Assembly (NCBI GenBank): GCA_946187555.1
Contig: CAMHQP010000013.1
Location: 1-34,261 of the forward strand
From: an uncultured Bacteroidales bacterium
GTDB lineage: Bacteria > Bacteroidota > Bacteroidia > Bacteroidales > Paludibacteraceae
Direction: 5' to 3'
DNA length: 34,261 nt
Shown here: positions 17,292-25,385 of the stretch, in pieces
Position numbering within the stretch: the first letter of the stretch is position 1
Layout: every line of letters begins with the position of its first letter
Program-made: the position numbers and the translations under genes
The notes under the pieces: model-generated
What the model was told of the DNA's origin: nothing
The model's database searches: none
What the model saw: the letters and a program-made list of their open reading frames with translations, nothing else

Positions 17292-20200
17292 TTATCTTAC
17301 CTCTTGCCCCGTTACGGTATAAACCTTCTCCCCACGCAAGATAAATAGCTGGCCGTTGCGGAGAATCTTAGTGGTTTGGTGAGTAGCATCGATAGCATCG
17401 AGTCCGGTCGGAGTTTTGGAAACGGTCAATGCGTAACCGGAGTTATTACCTGCTTGTAATGAGACTTCGCAAGAAAGGTAAGTCAGGTTAGAAACGGTTG
17501 TACCGTTTTGCGTTAGGCAAACGGATACATTGCTCGGCAGATTGCTAATGCTGAGCGTGTAGGTGCCCTCTTGTGGTGCGTAGAAGCCCAACGTCAAGGG
17601 GACATCCTCCAACTCGGTGGAGACGGCGTGTGCTGCCAAGTGTGTGCCATAAGCTTCAATCCAAACTTGCGGTACAGAGGGATTGCTGACTTGCAGTTTC
17701 TCCAGATCCATACCGATGGTATAGCTGTTTTGTCTATCCGCAACGGTATTGAGGAACGCTTGGTCTGTGTAGTCAGTACTTGCCAGTTCTATGATAGTCG
17801 GAGCTTCGTCTTCCAATGCCATCTTACGGCGCGGAGCATCGCCTATCGGATCACCTGCTCCCCACGGATCGTTACTAACAATACCTGCGCCTCGACCGGC
17901 AAAGAAGACCGTGTCGTACCGCGCGGATTGAACAAAGAAAGGATCACCGGTTTTCCAGAGATAGTCGTTCATATGCACTACCCGATATACGCCGTAGTAA
18001 TTGTCATAGATGGTAGCAAACGGGATATCCGAGGAATAGGCGTACGCTTTGTATGTCAGCGGATTAGCGATGCCGTTCCAGCCTGCATGGTGGTCGCCGA
18101 AAGCGGACGGGAAAGCTTTAACTGACACATCCCAGTAGTCGTTGTTAACATGAGATGGGTCTGCCGCTTTAAAACACCATTGGCTTGCCTCTCGTGAGGA
18201 CAACATATAGAGCTTGCCCGGATAGAGGGTTTCTGTAGCGGCCATACGTTTCCAACCGTCTTGCGTATCTGCGCGGAGCACGCCGTCGTATTCGTCTATA
18301 ACATAATCGCTGCCATAGAAGGCGGAGGCGTTGGCTTTGCTGATGCCGTTGGCTATCGATACGGCGAACGGAACACCGAACGCGAACCAACGGGTAGAGA
18401 TGTCGCTAACGTTAGGAGTAAAACTTTGTTCCATAACGATCGTTTCTGCACTCAGACGTTCGATGTTATATACCTCACCGCAAGCGGTATCTTTCTGGAT
18501 GGTCAGCTTCTTGATAATCGTGGGCTGGGAGACATGTAATTCGCCATACGGAGAAACAATAAGATGCGTACGTTTGCCGACTGGCAGCTCTGTAATGTCT
18601 TGGTTGTCCCACACTTCGACTACCTCATCGCCTAAGAAGATGGAGTCAAACACAGCGGTGTAGATAGTGTCCCGCGTGGTAGGTCCTACCTCCGGATACC
18701 AACCGGCAAAGGTGTATTCGTAGTTGGCGGATGCAGGGTGAACAGGAACTGCTCCTACATATGACGGAATGGCACCGTACATTTTGTATGACAGCTGAAG
18801 ACGCAAGCCGTTGTAATTGACGAATTGTACCCGGTAGTACCGCGCTGTAAAGTCAGCGGTCAACGTGCAGTCGCGTGAGATGACGATATCGCGAACGGCG
18901 GTAGAGTCATTGTCCGACCACTTAACGAACTCGTATCCTTCTTTGGCGACAGCCTCGATGTGTGCCGTTGCGCCTTGTTCATAAAGTCCGGAACCGATTG
19001 TGTAGCCGGTTAACGTGTCTGTCACTTCGAGTGTCAAACGGTAATTGCCCGGATTATTCGGGTGCTCCGGATCCCACGGGTCTAGTTGAACGGAACTGAT
19101 ATCAAAGTAACAATCCGGTTGCTCAATATGGCTTACACGGCAGATATAAGTCTGTTGGGTCGGATCTACGCAAATGGCTTGCTCGTTACTGATGATAGTA
19201 GTAGGATCTGTTTCATTATACCATGCGTACGAGAAACCGTCCGGAGCTTTAAGGGTGGTACATGAAGACCCTGTACCTTCGTTCATTTGTATCTTCGATG
19301 AAGTACAATCCAAGGTGAAGTATGCATATCCGGCATGTCCGCCAAAAGCACAATCGGATGTAGTGAAACGGATCTTCACCGTTTGTCCGTGATAAGCCGC
19401 GAGATGAACGCCCATCTTGGTCCAATCTTTCCAGAAGAATACTTGTCCACTGTTTGCCGTATGCCAACCTGCTGCCTGTGCATCTTCAGAAGTAACATGA
19501 ACATGTCCGCATATCTCGTCAATCAACTGGTCATTCGCATCCAGAACTTCTATCTGGAAATAAGTTCGCTCTTGAGAAGTATGTGTATCACCTTCATTCT
19601 CAAAAACCACAGCATAGTTAATGATTACAATATCATTATCTGTATCCGGTACAAATAAATATGTTATGGATTCAGCTTCGCCGCCACAGTTCCAGTTGCC
19701 CAGCCGCACGGAAGCAACCGCTCCTTCCGGAACCGTATGCAGCATATTATCTGTGCGAGGATCCGTTTGAGACAGGTCGCGACATATCGTGTGACGACTA
19801 TATTCATCATTCGGTCCATAGTTGATACAGCCAATAGATTCATAGGGAGATGCCCCGGAGCGGTACATAGGATTTTCTCCGTAAGTACAGATTACGTTAG
19901 GATCTGCAAAGTTAATGTAATTAATGCAACCATCGAGTATAACAGAAGGTGTTGGTGTTCCTCCGATAGGCGCAATATACACAAAATCTTGCCAATTATC
20001 AGCGGTACGATATGACGCTACACTTTCTTCCGGAACATAAAGTATGCAATCAGATTTATTCACCTTCCCAAACACGTCTGCTGAAATCTGCTGCGGAATG
20101 GTCGAATAATTAGTAATCGAGGTCAAACCGGAGTAACCATAGAAAGCATAATTACCTATGCTGGTAACACCGTTGGGGATGACTAAATCCGTGATAAGTT

Positions 20201-22325
20201 CATCGTTAAGGTACAATTTATGCGCGAAATAGAGCGGGTTTGAGTTATAAGCTAAAAAATTGATTGTACACCATGCGGCAATGTCATTAATATATACTCC
20301 GGTCAGATTTCGGCATCCATTGAAGGCCCATTGTCCAATGCTGTCAACGCTGTTAGGAATAATCACAGAAGTTATACCCGCGCAAGACTCAAAAGCAGAA
20401 TTCCCAATGCTTGTGACACTACCGGGTATGGTCACTTCTCCTGTCACATAAGATGAACAAGCTATTAATTTTGTTTTTGATGCATCTTGATATACAAACC
20501 AGCCATCAACATATCCATTCATATTTCTTGCCCCCCAGGGAGAACCGGTTGCAAGTCCATAATAGACAATGTTTAAAACCTGATTGAAGGCACGCATTCC
20601 AATACTCGTAACGCTATCGGGAATCGTCACAGATGTCAAGCCTTTACAGCCATAGAAAGCATATTTTCCAATGCTTGTAACGCTATTACCAATAGTCACA
20701 GAGGTCAAACCGGAGCATCCATCGAAAGCACTTTCTCCAATACTGGTGACACCATTACCTATTATCGCTGAGGTCATACCGGTGCAATTATAAAAAGCTT
20801 TATCTCCAATGCTTGTAACACTATTGGGAATATCAATAGAGGTCAAAACGGCGCAACCGGAGAAAGCAGAAGAGCCTATGCTTGTAACGCTATTACCAAT
20901 AGTCACAGAGGTCAAACTGCTGCAACCATAGAAAGCCTGCATCTCAATGTTTTTAACGCTATTGGGAATAGTAACAGCAGTCAAACTGCTACAACCATTA
21001 AATGCCGATTGTCCTATGTTTGTAACGTTATTACCAATAGTCAAAGAGGTCAAACTGCTGCAACCAGAGAAAGCCATCCTCTCAATGCTTGTTACGCTAT
21101 TGGGAATAGTAACAGCTGTCAAACTTTTACATCCATAGAAAGCATCTTCAATGATATATTCTACTCCATCAGGAATAGAGTATGCGCCCTCAAATGAAGT
21201 TGGTAAATAGATAAAAAGATGAGCATTATATAAAGGAGTTGTCAAACCGTTGCAACCATAGAAAGCATCATATCCAACACTTGTGACGCTATTGGAAACC
21301 GTCACCGATGTCAAACCGGTGTATCGGAAGAAAGCGTACTTTCCAATTCTTGTAACACCATCACCGATAACAACAGATTTTATAGATGCTTCATATGAAT
21401 ACCAGGGTGAGCCGGTAATAGTGTTCCAATCTGTCATTGCACCTGTTCCGCTGATGGTCAACACACTATCGCACCCCAGTTCCCACGTAAGGTTGTCTCC
21501 TTGCGCACCGCATGTACCGGAAGCGATGAGGCAAGGTTGCTCTTCCTGCCGCGCCGAGCAACCGAGCGTGAAGTAAGCGTATCCGCAGTGAGCGGAGAAT
21601 GTGCAATCGTACGTCATTAGACGTACCGTCACCGTATACCCGTGGTAGTAGGAATCAAAGAAGACATCCTTCGTTGTCCAGTCTTTCCAAAGGATATCCG
21701 CAGATGTCTGGGCGGTAGAAGCTGGCGTGATGTGCCATCCGTCCGCAATAGCTTCCGGCGTCAACGAACTACCGCTGAAGAGATCGTTAGCGTTGATATC
21801 TAACTGACCGTCCCCACCGATGCTTTGTCCGTGGATAAGGACATCTATTTTGAAGCGCGGGTTTTCGTAGTCATCATGACTCGGCGCCTCCAAGATAGGC
21901 AGGTACTTTACCGACAAGATAGGTTGAGTGCTATCAACCACAAATGTATATTCTATACGTTCTGCTTGATTACCAGAATCCCAGTTTCCCAGACGAACGG
22001 ATCCTAATGCTCCGGTAGGAACAGTTTTTGCCATCCCGCCTGTTCGAAGATCTGTTTCCGTAGTATCCAAATGAACGGTGTGGCGACTGGCCATGCTGGC
22101 CGAACCGGAATCCACAGGACTTACCAAGCGAAAATCATTAAATGTGCGAGTGTCGAGCGGATTGGAGTTGTTGACATAGCAATTGGCCTGATTTAGATCC
22201 AGATAGTCAATACATGCCTGATTTGCCTGCGCAAATACCGTTCCTACACTGGCAACCAATGTCAAGAATAAAGTAAAGAATTTTGCTTTCTTAGCCACAA
22301 GGGCACGATTAATTAAATTTTTCAT
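17292..22325 (-). CDS. Giant secreted BspA-type LRR protein with duplicated jelly-roll-like modules
   Basis: A 1677-residue protein with a signal peptide (about residues 1-32, ending VFAQ). A first ~220-residue module (38-257, SVRLGNW...WKDWT...HCGYAYFTLGC) recurs at about 799-1010 (SVRLGNW...WKDWT...HAGYAYFTLDC). Between them, BspA/LRR_5 repeats occupy about 315-790, with an exact 23-residue period at 398-560 (GCSSLTSVTIGNSVTSIG type). Then come an Ig/PKD-like stretch, a bacterial-repeat domain (about 1105-1180), further strand-rich sequence and the shared tail KILRNGQLFILRGEKVYT. It is probably a surface adhesin or substrate-binding protein; I see no catalytic motif. The ATG at 22325 begins the signal peptide; the frame upstream begins with TTG. 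It sits between a complex promoter region and the amylase promoter. Confidence 0.85.
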   Translation of the reverse strand: MKNLINRALVAKKAKFFTLFLTLVASVGTVFAQANQACIDYLDLNQANCYVNNSNPLDTRTFNDFRLVSPVDSGSASMASRHTVHLDTTETDLRTGGMAKTVPTGALGSVRLGNWDSGNQAERIEYTFVVDSTQPILSVKYLPILEAPSHDDYENPRFKIDVLIHGQSIGGDGQLDINANDLFSGSSLTPEAIADGWHITPASTAQTSADILWKDWTTKDVFFDSYYHGYTVTVRLMTYDCTFSAHCGYAYFTLGCSARQEEQPCLIASGTCGAQGDNLTWELGCDSVLTISGTGAMTDWNTITGSPWYSYEASIKSVVIGDGVTRIGKYAFFRYTGLTSVTVSNSVTSVGYDAFYGCNGLTTPLYNAHLFIYLPTSFEGAYSIPDGVEYIIEDAFYGCKSLTAVTIPNSVTSIERMAFSGCSSLTSLTIGNNVTNIGQSAFNGCSSLTAVTIPNSVKNIEMQAFYGCSSLTSVTIGNSVTSIGSSAFSGCAVLTSIDIPNSVTSIGDKAFYNCTGMTSAIIGNGVTSIGESAFDGCSGLTSVTIGNSVTSIGKYAFYGCKGLTSVTIPDSVTSIGMRAFNQVLNIVYYGLATGSPWGARNMNGYVDGWFVYQDASKTKLIACSSYVTGEVTIPGSVTSIGNSAFESCAGITSVIIPNSVDSIGQWAFNGCRNLTGVYINDIAAWCTINFLAYNSNPLYFAHKLYLNDELITDLVIPNGVTSIGNYAFYGYSGLTSITNYSTIPQQISADVFGKVNKSDCILYVPEESVASYRTADNWQDFVYIAPIGGTPTPSVILDGCINYINFADPNVICTYGENPMYRSGASPYESIGCINYGPNDEYSRHTICRDLSQTDPRTDNMLHTVPEGAVASVRLGNWNCGGEAESITYLFVPDTDNDIVIINYAVVFENEGDTHTSQERTYFQIEVLDANDQLIDEICGHVHVTSEDAQAAGWHTANSGQVFFWKDWTKMGVHLAAYHGQTVKIRFTTSDCAFGGHAGYAYFTLDCTSSKIQMNEGTGSSCTTLKAPDGFSYAWYNETDPTTIISNEQAICVDPTQQTYICRVSHIEQPDCYFDISSVQLDPWDPEHPNNPGNYRLTLEVTDTLTGYTIGSGLYEQGATAHIEAVAKEGYEFVKWSDNDSTAVRDIVISRDCTLTADFTARYYRVQFVNYNGLRLQLSYKMYGAIPSYVGAVPVHPASANYEYTFAGWYPEVGPTTRDTIYTAVFDSIFLGDEVVEVWDNQDITELPVGKRTHLIVSPYGELHVSQPTIIKKLTIQKDTACGEVYNIERLSAETIVMEQSFTPNVSDISTRWFAFGVPFAVSIANGISKANASAFYGSDYVIDEYDGVLRADTQDGWKRMAATETLYPGKLYMLSSREASQWCFKAADPSHVNNDYWDVSVKAFPSAFGDHHAGWNGIANPLTYKAYAYSSDIPFATIYDNYYGVYRVVHMNDYLWKTGDPFFVQSARYDTVFFAGRGAGIVSNDPWGAGDPIGDAPRRKMALEDEAPTIIELASTDYTDQAFLNTVADRQNSYTIGMDLEKLQVSNPSVPQVWIEAYGTHLAAHAVSTELEDVPLTLGFYAPQEGTYTLSISNLPSNVSVCLTQNGTTVSNLTYLSCEVSLQAGNNSGYALTVSKTPTGLDAIDATHQTTKILRNGQLFILRGEKVYTVTGQEVR
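19296..19931 (-). repeat. Second copy of the duplicated module within the large LRR protein
   Basis: It encodes residues ~799-1010 and corresponds to residues 38-257 (about 21555-22214). Shared landmarks are SVRLGNW, WKDWT, YHG and GYAYFTL. It is diverged at DNA level, so the duplication is old. Confidence 0.7.
20588..21383 (-). repeat. Tandem 69-bp LRR-coding repeats
   Basis: Consecutive 23-codon units encode GC(S)LTSVTIxNSVTSIGxxAFxx. Several units are nearly identical at DNA level, including a stretch coding IGNSVTSIG that recurs around 20690, 20895 and 21030. Such similarity favours slippage and recombination that change repeat number. Confidence 0.85.
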
Positions 22326-22362
22326 ATATGTATTATTATTTATTGCCAACAATTTTGCGGTG

Positions 22363-22394
22363 CAAAATTACTCAAAAAAAATGACATACGCAAG
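22363..22394 (-). promoter_or_regulatory. Promoter of the large LRR gene
   Basis: On the minus strand: -33 CTTG (22394-22391), 20-bp spacer, -7 TAATTTTG (22370-22363). It is the same promoter as that of the amylase gene. Confidence 0.75.
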
Positions 22395-22400
22395 CGTATG
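22385..22400. promoter_or_regulatory. Palindromic operator candidate centred on the -33 box (large LRR gene)
   Basis: The same CATACGCAAGCGTATG palindrome as in the amylase promoter, again centred on the -33 box. Confidence 0.55.
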
Positions 22401-22476
22401 CCATTCTTTTTTACATTTTTTCATCGGGAAGTCAACTTTGTATCGAAAAATAAAAACTCTTTGCCATATTCTCACT

Positions 22477-22542
22477 CGTACTTTGAACGTATGTTTAACC
22501 TATGTTTACCGTATGTTTGTCGTATGATCAACGTGTTTAGAA
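22477..22542. repeat. Six 11-bp repeats in helical register upstream of the large LRR promoter
   Basis: Plus-strand units in order: CGTACTTTGAA, CGTATGTTTAA, CCTATGTTTAC, CGTATGTTTGT, CGTATGATCAA, CGTGTTTAGAA, with no spacing between them. Three contain CGTATG, which is also a half-site of the palindrome at 22385-22400. The array is non-coding and lies between the stop of the fibronectin-III/LRR gene and the promoter, about 80 bp upstream of the -33 box. It could be a row of activator sites on one DNA face. The rest of the 193-bp gap (22423-22476) shows nothing I recognise. Confidence 0.65.
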
Positions 22543-22545
22543 TTC

Positions 22546-25359
22546 TTACCTCACCTCTTGCCCCGTTACGGTATAAACCTTCTCCCCACGCAAGATAAAT
22601 AGCTGGCCGTTGCGGAGGATTTTGGAACGACAATCGGTATCAACCGAGGTACTCTCTATCGCTGTCGTGCCGGGGATGGGTTGAATATTAGTAAACTCCT
22701 TCCACTCGTCAGCTGTCTGATAATCGCTGATGCTCTCTTCCGGGACGTACAACGGAATCGACTTATCAACGTCCACGAACGACTCACCATAAGAGCTCGG
22801 CGGATCGATGGCGCGGCAGGTGATCGACTGCAAGCCTGTGCAACCGTAGAACGTGAAGTAACCCAACCGCAACACACTTGCCGGGATATCCACCGAGGTC
22901 AGTCCTGTACGGTCTTCAAAGGCATAGCTGACTACCATCACTATTCCGTCTGGAATAGTATAACTGCCGCTATAGTCCTTCGGCAAGAAGCAGAACAGGC
23001 GCGAGTTGTAAAGCGGCTCCGTAAGCGCGCAGCCAACAAAAGCATACAAGCCGATACTATCCACACTCTCCGGCATGTTCATCGTCGTCAGGGCTTTACA
23101 GTAATGAAAAGCCCGCTTGCCGATACTCGTCACGCCCTCCGGGATCGTTACAGAAGTAACCTTTTGGCAGTAATCGAAGGCCGACATACCGATAGAACTT
23201 AGACCTTCCGGCAGCTGAATCGTGAGGATCTTGTTGCGTACGCTCTGCCACTGCCAAGGAATGTACTGCGCGCTATCGATCATGCGACCGCTACCCTGAA
23301 TCGTCAAGTCCCAGGTGCTCATATTCAGTTGGCAAGTCAGGTTATTACCCTCCGCGCCGCAGTTACCCACAAGAATCGTGGGCACGGCTGATGTCGCATG
23401 ATCCAAGATAATCACCGGACAGTCATTGCCTTTGTTCTCGATCACCTGATCGGCATAGCGGTAAATCTTCGTCACAATGCTCACCATATTGCCCACCTGC
23501 ACGGCATTAGCGTTATTGCCGCGGTAGATATAGAACACCTCGCTCACGTTCCCGCCTCGCTGGTCGCTGATCCAGTAGTTCTGGTTATGATACGTCTCGT
23601 CGTATTCGGATTCGATAGCGGCTACATAACCGGTGATGACATATGTTTCGGTAGTCGAGGCTCCTTTTTCGAGTGACCGACCGATCTCCATGGCTTGTGC
23701 CACACTCAGCGTCTCATACCCCAAATCTCCATTCATCCCAAGATAATAGACTACACCGTTGGATCTGTAATAGGTCGGCACTTCGAGGGTCGCTGTTCCG
23801 GTGTATTGATTGCCGTCCTCTGCCATCACCGCAAAGGACAGATTGTACGTACCCTGTATCGTTTCGTAGTTGAGACTGACGAACTCCAAAGTCAGCGAAA
23901 CGGAAGAGCATCGTATCATACGTCCGTTGTATTTCACTTGCGTGCCCGAGAGGTTGATATAATCATCCGAAGTATAGGTGCCGGAGATGGCATTAAGCGC
24001 AGCGGTATATACATCGATGGAGACATTATTGCCTTGGGTATCATTGAAACGGAAGTAAAAATCATACCTACCTTCGAAGATATGATATTCCTCATAATAT
24101 TGCGCTTCCGCACTGTTGATAGTAAACACGATAGGTATCAAGTCCTGCGTCGTGAACTGGATAGGCAGTGCATTACCGATATTACCGGCAAGGTCTTTGG
24201 CAGCGATCGTGAATGAATACGCGGTGCTCGGCGTCAAGCCTTCGATGGTGATCAGGCTGTCGGTTGTAACCACTAACTCTTGCACGCTCTGATCAGCCGC
24301 CGTTACGACAAAGACCATATGCGCCGAGTCGGTCACGTTATCCGTAGCGTTCACGCGGATAGTCACCCATTTATCGGACAGCTCATGTATCTGCGCGCTA
24401 ACCATCACCGGCGCGTCTGTATCACCTTCTGCCTCGGTGGTTAGAGCGAACGGATATACCTCGCTCACATGCCCGGCACGGTCGGTGGTCTGCAAGGTCA
24501 GGTTGTAGGCCGTGTTGGCTGTCAGACCGGAGATCATCAACCGACCGTTCGTTGTCTTACCATTCGACAGGATGGCCTCTTCGCCGTTCATTACCGTGAA
24601 TGTCAGACTATCTACCTCATCGGCATCATCGTCCGCCGTGATGGCAATGACTGCACTGACGTTGCCTGCGTACTGAACCTCCACATTCGATATAACAGGA
24701 GCAGCCGTGTCCGGCAGTTCAATCACAAAATTCTCCGTCACCGACCACCATGTTTCTGCGCCGTTATAATTAGACAAACCTGCTTGTAACGAAGCGGAAC
24801 CAAACGTAATAACGTTCTTCGAGCGTTTGCCCCAATACTGCAGGCCGGCACCAAGGCCTTCGAATATTTCTTCTGCGGTGTAACCGTACTGCTCATAGTA
24901 TTCCAAATACAAACCGCCCATGTTACGAATCAGGAAACGACCATAGTCCACATCACCGGCTATAACCTCCCAACTCGTTGTGATCGGCGTAAAATAGACA
25001 TACTCCGGGTTCTCAGCATGGATAATCCAATGCACAGGCGTCACCGTTTCGGAAGTTGCGTAGGGGTCATAAAGCAGATACTCCCCCGGATTGCTCGTCT
25101 TATGATAGACGCCCACGTTATAAGTCTTCGTCGGCGTGCTTGTGAAGAGCGAACCAACAAACCGTTCGGTTACTTTACCAGTACCCATCGGTTCCCACGT
25201 GGTGGCATCTTGTGTCGCCTGACGTACTTGCGGAGCCTTAGCGGCTTTGGGTTGGAGAACAGGCAGCGGAAGCGCTTCGGCTTGCGGCGCTGTGATGATC
25301 GTTGCGTTCGCACTCAATACAATCGTGCATACGCAGATAAACGAGAAAATCTTTTTCAT
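22546..25359 (-). CDS. Secreted fibronectin-III/OB-fold/LRR multidomain protein
   Basis: A 937-residue protein with a signal peptide (MKKIFSFICVCTIVLSANA). An N-terminal region of unknown type (about 30-225) is followed by two fibronectin-III-like domains (about 228-415; both show LTxxTAYxxTxxxxDxAG), a beta-rich stretch, an OB-fold-like domain (about 590-690, YVITGYVAAI...YWISDQRGG), BspA-type LRRs (about 740-890) and the shared tail KILRNGQLFILRGEKVYT. It is probably a surface binding protein; no enzyme motif is seen. The ATG at 25359 is chosen for the signal peptide; an in-frame GTG lies 21 bp upstream next to an AGAGGTG sequence and cannot be excluded. It starts 26 bp after the CoA-transferase with no visible promoter, so it may be read from the iorA operon. 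Confidence 0.8.
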   Translation of the reverse strand: MKKIFSFICVCTIVLSANATIITAPQAEALPLPVLQPKAAKAPQVRQATQDATTWEPMGTGKVTERFVGSLFTSTPTKTYNVGVYHKTSNPGEYLLYDPYATSETVTPVHWIIHAENPEYVYFTPITTSWEVIAGDVDYGRFLIRNMGGLYLEYYEQYGYTAEEIFEGLGAGLQYWGKRSKNVITFGSASLQAGLSNYNGAETWWSVTENFVIELPDTAAPVISNVEVQYAGNVSAVIAITADDDADEVDSLTFTVMNGEEAILSNGKTTNGRLMISGLTANTAYNLTLQTTDRAGHVSEVYPFALTTEAEGDTDAPVMVSAQIHELSDKWVTIRVNATDNVTDSAHMVFVVTAADQSVQELVVTTDSLITIEGLTPSTAYSFTIAAKDLAGNIGNALPIQFTTQDLIPIVFTINSAEAQYYEEYHIFEGRYDFYFRFNDTQGNNVSIDVYTAALNAISGTYTSDDYINLSGTQVKYNGRMIRCSSVSLTLEFVSLNYETIQGTYNLSFAVMAEDGNQYTGTATLEVPTYYRSNGVVYYLGMNGDLGYETLSVAQAMEIGRSLEKGASTTETYVITGYVAAIESEYDETYHNQNYWISDQRGGNVSEVFYIYRGNNANAVQVGNMVSIVTKIYRYADQVIENKGNDCPVIILDHATSAVPTILVGNCGAEGNNLTCQLNMSTWDLTIQGSGRMIDSAQYIPWQWQSVRNKILTIQLPEGLSSIGMSAFDYCQKVTSVTIPEGVTSIGKRAFHYCKALTTMNMPESVDSIGLYAFVGCALTEPLYNSRLFCFLPKDYSGSYTIPDGIVMVVSYAFEDRTGLTSVDIPASVLRLGYFTFYGCTGLQSITCRAIDPPSSYGESFVDVDKSIPLYVPEESISDYQTADEWKEFTNIQPIPGTTAIESTSVDTDCRSKILRNGQLFILRGEKVYTVTGQEVR
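22553..22617 (-). repeat. 65-bp 3'-end cassette identical to 17299-17363
   Basis: The codons for the C-terminal tail of this gene and of the large LRR gene are identical over 65 bp, although the proteins just before the tail differ. This suggests recent gene conversion or cassette exchange. The amylase gene carries a more diverged version. Confidence 0.85.
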
Positions 25360-25385
25360 ATGGATAGTTTTTGTTTTCACCTCTT

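Larger units (their letters stand above)
22323..22422. repeat. 100-bp promoter-region duplication, copy B (large LRR gene)
   Basis: An exact copy of 17180-17279, offset by 5143 bp. Upstream of this copy only, the intergenic region continues into an 11-bp repeat array. Confidence 0.95.

Noticed and set aside
20588..21383. Regular repeats that could suggest a CRISPR array
   Set aside because: The 69-bp units are in frame and encode 23-residue LRRs; there are no unique spacers and no cas genes.
13136..25359. A Sus-type polysaccharide utilisation locus
   Set aside because: No SusC or SusD homologue and no SusR or ECF sigma/anti-sigma pair lies in the island; only the amylase points that way.
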